A stretch of 64,000 nt of DNA from Lampris incognitus (taxonomy: Eukaryota; Chordata; Actinopteri; Lampriformes; Lampridae). The notes under the pieces are model-generated. The model saw only the letters and a list, made by a program, of their open reading frames with translations. It searched no databases and was not told the DNA's origin. Numbering within the stretch: position 1 is the first letter of the stretch; every line of letters begins with the position of its first letter. The position numbers and the translations under genes were made by a program. The stretch is taken from the NCBI RefSeq assembly GCF_029633865.1, contig NC_079219.1:14378637-14442636 (forward strand), written 5' to 3'. Positions 45,597 through 56,800 of the stretch are shown piece after piece.

Positions 45597-47742
45597 TATG
45601 TGTTTGTGTGAACCTGGGTTTTCATTGATCAGAGGGAATTGCCTCAAGCAATGCATAATCTGGATGTTATGGCAGCTGGTTTGAATGCCCGGATCTCAGC
45701 CTTACCAACAGAAGCAGGATTTCCATGATTTGGACATGGTTGTTGGGCACAGACCTCCTCTGGATGCACGGTAGTTGTGGAAGGACACTGGCTCTCACTT
45801 CAATCAGTCACTCTGGCATCTTCTTTCTAAATAATTTAACCATTGGGCTCTATTCGGGATAGTAGATTTTTGGGCTAGCGAGTGACTTTTGCTTGCCAAT
45901 GGCATGCTGCCTCAAGTCCCACCATCATGGAAGCTGGACACCGAAAACCCCTCTTCCAGGTAGACCAGTCGCACACTCGAAAAACATCAGAGACCATCAC
46001 TCTGTCAATTATGATGACCGCTGTTTTTTTTTTTCCTCCTAAAGGGTTAACTTTTCAGGATGTAAGAAGCCTTAGCGACAAAGTGAACCATTGCTTTTAC
46101 TGAAATTGTAAACAATGTGGAATTCAACAGTGGGTTGTGGGATTCTTAGACTCAAATAAAATCTGGAAAACACCAAAATAAGGACAGCAACGTTTTCCTC
46201 TGACAGCAATCTTGTGTTCTTAAGGCCCGCTCTGGACTGATAAACCATGTCGGCATTTTAGGTATTGTGTGTCACAAGCATATTGTTGTGGGAACCAGAT
46301 TGCAGTGAAGTATTGTTGCCAGGACATCCTGTGTGTACATGGAACTGCGTGTTTTTGTGTCGCACCCTATTCTCTCTCTACTGATAAATATTGTGTCTGC
46401 TACTGCAGTTCTAGCTTTGGGAGAGCTGGTTCTTGGAGCCAATGTTCTCATTGCCCTCCAAAGCTCAGCAGGCTGTCAGTTGGCCTGTCAATCCCCCTCA
46501 CCCAGAATATACTACTATGGCAGCAGAGTGTCATTCAAGAGAGAAGTGTACGCTTCAGTGGCAAATGGCAAGTAATTGGTGCTTTGCAAAAGGTGATGTT
46601 TTTTGATTGGCAGCCATATTGTTTATATAACTATATTTGTGTTCTGCCATCATGTGATTATACGGTATACATCTGCATGTCACTCTATGAAGCCAGCTAG
46701 TGGTGAAAAGCAGATAAGACACACAAGGCCAGCTCAGAATTCCCATCCAACTGTGGAATTTGACAGTGGGAAGCTCTGGCTAGACGCCAGAGCGGAACCT
46801 CTCTTGTTGATTGTGGATACATGGAGGAGGCCATGAGCTCTCAGCATCACCCTGCCAAAGCACACTCAGTCCCTGAGAGCTAACAGCTAAAGATAATAAC
46901 AGCCTTGATTAGTGCAGCCTTCCCCTCAACAGCAAGGGTAGCGGGGCACGAGGTCAGCTAGCCCAGTTAGATTACAAAGAGTTCCACTGCTGGGATAGTA
47001 CATCAGCTGTTGGCTGTACCCTTCTATTTTGCATGACACAAGCTACCATGTCTTGTTTCATCTCATACAAATCAGGCCGATGCTTTGAAACTGGCGCTTT
47101 TATCTTGAATCATTTATTTCCACTTCCAGATGATGAAGTTGAGCAGCAGCACAGCACAACAGGGGGAGAGGGGAGCAGCACGGGGGACAGCACCCCTCCC
47201 CCCAAGCGCAAGGGCAAGTTCTCTACCCTCGGCAAGATCTTCAGACCGTGGAAGTGGCGGAAGAAGAAAAGCAGCGAGAAGTTTAAGGAAACTTCAGAAG
47301 GTCTGTGTTCCAAACTTACAGCGTATATAGTAGAGTTGCCTAAAGTCTCAGTTGGGCTCTACGTGTGTTACATTCAGCTTTCATCAAAATTCCTTAGCCT
47401 GTCTTTCCCTGCTCACCCAGGTCATTTAGTCCACACAAAGAGGCACCAGGTAACTTTTTTCCTTTAACATATTATCATTAAATTCATTTTGATGACATAG
47501 TATGATGGCTGGGTGACACAGTGGCCCAGTGGTTAGCGCTGTTGCCTCACTGCAAGAAGTTCCTGAGTTCGAACCCTGGGGTTGTCCAACCTTGGGGGTC
47601 ATCCCAGGTCGTCCTCTGTATGGAGTTTGCATGTTCTCCCAGTGTCTGCGTGGGTTTCCTACAAGGACTCCGGTTTCCTCCCACAGTCTGAAGATATGTA
47701 AGTCAGGTGAATCGGCTATATTAAAATTGTCCCTAGGTATGA

Positions 47743-47821
<79 letters not shown>

Positions 47822-50800
47822 TTTACCCTGTGATGGCCTGGCGGCCCGTCCAGGTTGTCTCCCCACCTGCCGCCCAATGACTGCTGGAATAGGCTCCAGC
47901 ATCCTCGTGAACCTGAGAGCAGGATAAGCGGTTCAGATAATGGATGGATGGACATAGTATAATGGCTGGGCAGCACGGTGGCCCAGTGGTTAGCGCTGTT
48001 GCTTCACAGCAAGAAGATCCTGGGTTCGAACCCCGGGGTTGTCCAACCTTGGGGGTCATCCCAGGTCGTCCTCTGTGTGGAGTTTGCATGTTCTCCCAGT
48101 GTCTGCGTGGGTTTCCTACAGGGACTCCGGTTTCCTCCCACAGTCCAAAGACATGTAGGTCAGGTGAATCGGACATACTAAATCAGGGGTCCCCAATTAC
48201 TTTTCATAGCGGGCCACTTTTAGGGCCACTTTTAAAACCACGGGCCACTCAACCTCCAGCAGCAGGTTGTTCGTTAGTTTTGTTTTGGTGTCGATACGTT
48301 GCAGGTATTATAATTTAAACAGAGGTTTTTCATCTATTTTTCGATATATTACTAGTCTTACTTTTACTAAGAAATTAAGTTTTGTTTTTTTTTTGATAGG
48401 GAAATAAAAAAAATTCTTCCTTCTGGCATTTCTCCAAAAATTCTCGCGGACCATAAATCAACCCGTCACGGGCCGGACGTGGCCCGCGGGCCGCCTATTG
48501 GGGACCCCTGTACTAAATTGTCCTTAGGTGTGAATGTGTCTGCACTGCGATGGACTGGCAACCTGTCCAGTGTGTTTCCCCACCTTCCGCCCAACGAATG
48601 CTGGGATAGGCTGCAGCATCCCATGACTCTACTCAGGTTAAGCGGCTTGGAAAATGGATGGATGGAGTATGATGGCTACGGGAGAATGTTCAGATCATTT
48701 CCCTAAAAAGCATTGTTTTCACAGTGTATTTTGTCTGGCACAAAACCTCCCAGGAAATACAGGGGCTGCTTTAAGTATGGCAACATTACTTGACCTCATC
48801 TGTGAACATGGCTCCTCCTCTTCCATCATACCCTTTTGAGCTACGGCTTGTGAATAAATCCACATATCTTGTTTCGACGCTTCGGGGGAAACAAAGCCCC
48901 TTGGTTGTCTTTGCTACAGTTGAAACAAAAGATTTTGCCAAAATCCAAAACAGTTACCTGGTGCTGCTTTAAGTCAACAAAAAAAAAAAGTTGCATTCAC
49001 AATTCCCTGCTCATTAAAGATCTGTGAACACAAAGACACGCTAACATTATTCCCACCTCACGGAAACCGTGAGAGAGGATCTGCAATACGTAACATGCTG
49101 GTTTACGTTGTGTGTGTTGATGTCAGTTCTGGAGAGAAAGATGTCGATGAGGCGCACGAGGCAGGAGCTTATAGAACAGGGAGTGCTGAAGGAGGTCTCG
49201 GAGAACGGTAAGAGCCCTGCCGTGATGTCATTCATCCAATCTCCCCGCACGACTGTGTCTGTATCTTGACAGTAGCAGGCCCAGGGCTATCGCACCCACA
49301 CAGACAGCGCAGTTAACTCATCAGTACATCATGATAGAAACACCATCCTACCCACCAGGTGTCAGAGAGCCATTTTTAAACAAAATAATTTCACCTTTTT
49401 TTTTGTAAAGCAATATATAACTTAATATTTTGAGTGGAAAATAACATGCTGCTTGCAGGAGCTGGAGGAAAGTGGAGCAAATTTTGTCCTGCAGCAAAAT
49501 AGCTTTGAGACTGGTGTGTGCGATCGGTCTGTTGGGCCCACTGTGTCAGAGGCCCATTTATTAAACTCGCATCTGCTCCCTTATCACACAAACAATCCCA
49601 CTTGCTGTCCATGGACTCCTAGGTTAAGGGCACCTTCCTTTGATTTGAACACTTTGACCATAATAAAATTGTACCCCAATGTGCCAGTTCAGTAACACAC
49701 ACATCAGTTTACACATTTTATTTCAGACTGAGTATTACAACTATCAAGTATGTGATATCTTACTAACATGCTTGCTCAATGACTCAAAGTAGTGCTACTT
49801 TATAGATCTTCTCAGTTTTCACAAGTATTTGTGGCCTTTGTTTCAAACTCGTGTTATTGTGTTTGTATCCATGATAGAAGCCGAAGACATGCAAAACCTC
49901 AAGCAGCCCTATGTGAAGAATGGCCACACTCTGCCCGTGAGCGGTGGGGGTGGGGGAATCGGCACTAACCGGAGCCCATGCAACCAGGGCAAACTCCCCC
50001 CAGAGTCGGACTTTAGGATGAACCAGGCCTGGCTCCCTCAGTCAGAAGATCGCAGGGGGCGCTACCCCTCGGATGGAGACCGCCGTGGGGTTCAGGGCTC
50101 TAGAGGTGGCGGGCTGCACGAAGAGGGACGGAGAGGGGGCGGGGGTCTGCCACTGATGCACAGCGAGGGAGAGTGGAAGTCTAACGTCCCCTGGCAGGGA
50201 CAGATCCAGGGCCAGTTGGAGGACGGGAGGCGTGGGGGCAGGCTCCACCCCGAGGAGGGTCAGAGGAGGCCTGGGCTGCAGAAAGTCCAGTCTGAGGATG
50301 GCAGAAGGAGTCGGCCCACGGAAACAGATTGGAAGCCCACTCTCCCTCGTCACGCATCGGCCGAGGAGGGAAGGGCTCGCAGAGGTGAGCTGTTCAAGCA
50401 CCTTCACCTCATCCACACCCGACTCTTCAGCCCACAGAAATTCCCGTCTCTCATGTGTTTTAATCACCGTTTGAAAGCTGGTGCATGTTCCATGACCAAA
50501 CCTCCATCCATACATGCTTAAAGGATATTTGCAGCTTGCTCTATCACTCTCCTTTATAGCCCCCCCCCCCGCCCCGCCAAACACACACACCATCTCCTTC
50601 CTCCCCATATTCTATCTTCCTAGATCTAGAGAGGCTCCTGTCTGCTCCCAGGAGCCCTGCTCCAGCTTCTCTTCTTATTCAGGAACAGGAGGGAATAGCT
50701 TAGCTTCTCTTCTCCTCTGCTAATTAATGCGACACCATCTGAAAACCCATTACTGCCCTTTAATGCTAACACTGTCTGTTCAGTCAAAACTTGTGGAGTG

Positions 50801-53800
50801 CAAATTGATTTCACTTAAACCGTTACACTTTGGAAGATAATGGTGTTTCTACATCACACTTGGGTGTCACTGTATGATATTTTGCTTTATTTGCACACAT
50901 CCGGCTCACTTTGTCGCATCACTACTGTTGTACCTGTGTACTTGAAATGTGTCACTGTTTGTCCCCATGTACTGGCTCCGTTGTCTTCTGGCTATGCTGA
51001 TTAGTTTCCCTCTCCTCTCTCTCGCTTCTCACCTTCTCACTTGCCCTCTGTGCCTCCGTTACCTTGACTTTTCTCTCTCTTGTCACCTTCTTTTTTGCAT
51101 TTCTTTCTTTTGACTCCCTTAAGACCCAGATGCCGTTTCTGTCCCACATTTCTAACCCCATGCTTTTCACCCCCTCTCAATTGGCCCCTCCCTCCCTTTG
51201 CTTGCCACATCAGTTTATCCTCTCCTCTGGGCAAATTTATCCCTGCCTATATGACATCACTGTGATGAACACTTGTCTGTTAGGGGAAAAAAACCCAACT
51301 AAAGCTCAGAGGAATTGCATGGGAGCAGTGTTGTGTGTAGGCGGGGGGGGGGGGGCTAATTACAGCCGCCTACCCTGTTTATCTTTACAGCTGATCCCCA
51401 GATAATGCAATCCTCACTACAAGTGCTATCATACAGAGAGCTTAGAGTGGTGAAGTAGCAGAAAATGGCTCACTGCTCAATCCCCTGACTGAAACATTTA
51501 TAGCTACTATGTGGGGCGGCATAATGTGATGAGATGTGACTTGTTCAATATTAAAAAAGGTACAAGCACACTTCACAAAGGATTTCCACATTGTAGAGGG
51601 CTTATGTTCACTGCGGTCTGATGATGAAGGCAGTATAGTGTAAATTAAAAGTTCTCTGGTGTGGTGTCTGTGTTTCATCCAAAGGAATTGAATCGAGTGC
51701 AACTGGACTTGGTATATATCCGTGAAGACGTCTTCACGGATATATACCAAGTCCAGTTGCACTCGATTCAATTCCTTTGGATAACCATGACCTGGATGAA
51801 TGAGAACATTCACAGACATGTCTGTGTTTCAGTTCTTCCATGAGCCTTGGTGCATGGAAAGTGGTTCATGAAAACATGAACCGTATTATCTCTAATCTGC
51901 TGTCACTGTGTAATGCCCCCCTGTTCTTCTGTGTTTTGTCCCCTAGAGTCTGATAGCCATTTTGTCCCTGATCCAGAGGCACTGCGGGACACTCTCCGGG
52001 AACCTCTGCCCCCCAAGCAGACTGTTATGCCTCCCAAATGGTTGATGAGCACCAACCCCGAACCCAGCAGTGAGGGTTCGCCTCGCACTCCGTCCAATGC
52101 CCCCGCAACCTTGTACTCTTCTTCCTCCTTGGCCAAGCCTGCTAGGACAGTCTCCTCCGCGGCTGCCAACCCCCAGCTATCATCCTCAGCTGCGGTGTCC
52201 CTCGTCACCCCGATCTCCACCCCTCAGGCCACCAAGCAACCTCCCTTGCCCCCACCTAAACCAATGAACAGGAGCAACGTGGCCATGCTGGGTGAGTGTC
52301 GCCAAGTGTCGTAGCCTGCAGGTACTTCTATTAACAAGGGTTGCTGCATTTACGATGATATAGAGGGACATACTGATATGATCGGGTGCAGCCTGTACTA
52401 AAACAAGTGGCTACTTTTGCATTATGCATAGCAAAATGTTGGCACAATTAAGATGTAGTTGTTTGCCTGCTGGCATGTGCATGGTCTGCATACAGGACAT
52501 GCAGTAATGAGTCAGTGTAATGATGGGGAATAGACATCCTCTAGGCTCACACCTCATACAACACAGGACTACCTTTGGGATTGAGGTATCTAATACACAC
52601 TTGCATGCTTACACACACTCGCCTGTGTAGAGATACACACGATGTGGAACGATGTTATCTGTACAGCTTGAGCTGCTGTTCCCAAGCTAATTACTTAATA
52701 AGCCCGGACTATTTTAGCAGAAACTGTTCTTGGGCATTGCACTCGCTGAGGAATACAGGGATTCTGGTGGTTCTGATGTGCTGCCGCAAGCGCGTCGTCG
52801 GTGTTGTTGCTGTTTTTGTTGATGATGTTTTGCTTGGGGCTTGTCTCCCCAGGGATCTTGACTTTGTTCCCTCTAGTAAATAGTCGTTTCCTTCAATAGT
52901 AGTTTATCTTATCAAAACATCTGATAGTTCTGGTGCTTTACGACTGTTTTATACTCGTGATATCTCCTCTGTCATTATATTACTGTCATCAGGGGTGAGC
53001 TGGAATGTGCTGTGGTTTTTGAGTAATAATATTTCATCAGACGTTTCCTTTACATTTAAATAGTCAGTCCTCTGATATCCCCATTCTTGTTTGCAGTCCT
53101 GACTGGTCAAACTGTGCAAATGTATTTGATGTCTGGGCTCTGACTTGCATCTCTTGCTTATCATTAGAAGCAGATTGAGTGCAAACACCCATCTGCTACA
53201 GATTTTCAAGAGCTGGCTGACCACACGCCTCTCCTTTTGAGAATGAATAGCTTTTGAAATTACTGTCGGGTGATCAAAAATAGTTATTGATAAAGGTGCA
53301 ATATGTAACTGAATGTTAACAAATTAAAAAGATAATATGCAAACTGGGCGGTGGTGATAGACAGAGCAGAGATGAAAACTGGTGAACCAAAAGAGAGGAT
53401 GATAAGCTGTGGCAGGGAGCACCCCACCTCCCATCCCTGCAAACCGTAAACTCACACAAGCTGAAGGCCTCCGTCTCGTCCCTGTCAGCCTCTGCCTTGC
53501 AGGGGGGAGAGAACGCCCAGCTTCCGCTCTACTGGTCCTGCTGGAAGCGAGAATGCGACTATGATGTCTACCTGTCCCTACCAGTCTACCTGTGCCGGCG
53601 GGCCGGGGGCCTGCGCTCAGGTAAAAGGATGCCGCCTGGCATCATCGTGGCCAGGGCGCCCGCTGTCTGGAATGCCCCCCCTTTCCCCCCCTCTGAGACT
53701 GTGTTGTTCATTGTGTCAACTCTGCTCTGTCAACATATTGCCCGTCAGTGCCCTGGATGCTATACTTATAACTTGTTCGCTGGCCTTGATTGCTTTTTTA

Positions 53801-56800
53801 CATATGGCACATAAGAGCTGCATGCGCGTAAAAAGCACTGAGTGTGGTTGCTTTGTGTGTAAGAGAGTGGGGAAGCGTTTGTGTGAGTGATAAGGTGAGT
53901 GCATTTTCAGTAATACCACTACTTTTGGCATGAAAATGAGGGCAATGCCACCATAGGGTTTGACTTATGGCCCGTACTACCATCTAGTGAACCCTATAAG
54001 GTTCATCTTGGACGCATGGATTTAGATAGAAAGGGGGAAAGGAGTTGTGTGTATGTCTAAAATAAGGGCAAAACTGTTGTGGGAAATTCATAATCTAATT
54101 CACTTGGGTCTATTGCATGCTTCAGTTCTGGCATTTCTGATTTATTAGTCCTCAGTAGCACGGCTATGGCTTTCAACACTGATTTGTCTGTAAAGCTACT
54201 CCACATTAACCCATTGTTTAGAGCCAGGAATATACGTTAAAAATTGTACAAATGTGCATGTCCCTAATTGCAGTGTTTACGTCTGAGCTTTTTTTCTTTT
54301 ACATTGTTTTATTGCTGGCTATTTGCCATGAGGAGATGCTCATATCAGGTTTTGATATAAATGTTTAAGATCTGACTGTGTAGAGCATGTAGGCTATGCT
54401 TATTCACTCCTCACTTTTCTGTGACCTGGCATGGTCACATTGGTGCACTGGTTTCTAGGTCTGTATGTATCTATTAATGTGGACCCAGTTGTGTGACCTG
54501 AGTCAGTATATGTATGCATTCATGTATACTCAAACATGATCTCTTGTATATTTTTGTGCAATCATGTTACCTGGACATGTCATACATGTACGCCTAGAGT
54601 TGTTGCATATGTACTCACATCGCAGTTGCAGCCAAAGTAGAAAAATACAGAAGTTACATTCATAAACAAACAGCTTCATGCCATGTCATCATAAATTTTG
54701 AACAGGTTGAAGTAACTGTATTTCCATCTGCAGGAGACCTCACCCAAGCCACTGGGGGCACCAGTCTTGTGCAAGCCAAGCCCTCCCCACCCATGCCCCC
54801 TAAAAGGACCACCCCTGTCACCAAACGCAACACGGAGGACACGTCTGCAGCTACTCAGTCCGTCCCCAGTCCTTCTCCGCTCTCCCAAGAAGACTATGGC
54901 AGCCTTCCTGCAGGCTTTCCACTACCTCCCGCTCCCCCATCCCCACCCTTGCCGACTCACATACCACCTTCTCCACCCCGCCAGCACATACACACCCACC
55001 ACCTCCACCATCAGCACTCCTACCCTCACCCTCTGCCCCAGCCTATACCCATGCTCTTTGACCCACCAAGCCCTCCCAGTGAGCTTCCTCAGCGCCCGGC
55101 ACCCATCCCACTACACATCATGATTCAGAGGGCCCTATCCAGTCCGGGCCCAGCTCAGCCTCATCCAGACAGTGCACAGCGTGCACACACCCTACTCTTT
55201 GAAACGCCTCCAGAGTACCAAGGAGATCGTGGTCGGCCCTTGCCTGTCAGCATCCAACCATTAAAACTGTGAGTTCCCCTGAACCCAGTCTTTTCACTTG
55301 GTATCTAATCTTGCTTGGCTCATTGATGAGGCATGAAGAGAGGCTTCATCTGTGTCTCTAAAAGTAGCAAAAATATGCCCATTCAGTTGCACTGATGTCT
55401 CTTCTCTTTAGCGCTGAAGATGACTACTCAGAGGAGGAAGAGGAAGAGGAAGATGACGAGGAAGAAGAAGAGTATGACGGAGAAATCCCTCAGCCAGAAC
55501 TGGAGCCGAGAAGCCGCCGGTGCCTGGTGGGGGAGCCCGGTGTCTGTGTCATCCCAGAGGGAAACAACAGCAGTGAGGAGGAGGAGGAGGAAGAAGAGGA
55601 AGAGGAAGATGGAGAGCATGACATGCAGGGGGAGGACAGTGACTCAGATGGTCCTGTGCTGTACAAAGACGAAGATTCGGATGAAGATGAGGAGGATGAG
55701 CCCCCACCCAGTGAGTGCCTTTCATTTATTTTCCAAACACGACTACTCCCAGTAAATTGGAGTTGAGACTCCCCCCCCCCCCTCCCCCCATGCATTTGTA
55801 TTTTGATATCCCTGGATCAGATCTCTCTGCTTCACTATTACTCAGGTGCCCTGGCCAGCAGAGTCAAGAGGAAGGACACTCTGGCTCTAAAGCTGAGCAG
55901 CCGTCCGTGTGCCCCAGAGCGGGACAGGTTTACCCAGGAGAGGAATGCCAGGGACGAGCAACCTCCAGGGCAGACGGGACTGACCTGGCAAAGCAGGGAG
56001 CAGTGGGAGGCCATCCGCACACAGATTGGCACGGCACTCACAAGGTAACGACAGATGTTCTCGTGTTCATTTACATATGCTAATGATTGGACATGTTTTA
56101 AACTGGAAATAGACATTCTGCATTTCCTGCAGACACCAAAGGATTTTTTTCTTACATTTTTGTCCTACTTCTTGCCTGAATGACAAAGTGATGAGAGATG
56201 TAAAAATAGTGTGACTCTTCTTTTTTTTCTTCTTCTTCTTGTTCTTCTTTTTCCTTCAGACGACTTAGCCAGAGACCCACTGCTGAAGAGCTGGAGCAAC
56301 GAAACATCCTTCAGCGTTAGTAACCATTCCTCCTACCTTTCTTATTCTTTTTAAGCTTTACTGTAACATGAAACATTTCAAATACAATCAAAACTACATG
56401 CAACGGGCGTCCAGGTGGTGTGGCAGTCTATTCCGTTGCCTACCAACATGGGGATCGCCAGTTCGAATTCCTGTGTTACCTCCGACTTGGTCAGGCTTCC
56501 CTACAGACATAATTGCCCGTGTCTGCGGGTGTGAAGTCGGATGTGGGTGCGTGTCCTGGTTGCTGCACTAGCGCCTCCTCTGGTCGGCCGGGGCGTCTGT
56601 TCGGGGGGGAGGGGGAACTGGGAGGAATAGTGTGATCCTCCCACGCGCTACGTCCCCCTGGTGAAACTCCTCACTGTCAGGTGAAAAGAAGCGGCTGGCG
56701 ACTCCACATGTATCGGAGGAGGCATGTGGTAGTCTGCAGCCCTCCCCAGATCAGCAGAGGGGGTGGCGCAGCGACCGGGATGTCTCAGAAGAGTGGGGTA

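Noticed and set aside
51661..51843. 60-codon frame across the 51.7 kb palindrome
   Set aside because: A palindrome reads nearly the same on both strands; the frame is a by-product.
53503..53620. Shorter version of the cassette exon using the CAG at 53500-53502
   Set aside because: 118 bp is not a multiple of three, and in the phase set by exon 5 it meets a stop after about 20 codons.
55428..55795. Minus-strand Ser/Leu/Phe-rich frames opposite phactr4 exon 7
   Set aside because: Antisense shadows of the GAG/GAA repeat coding for the acidic region.
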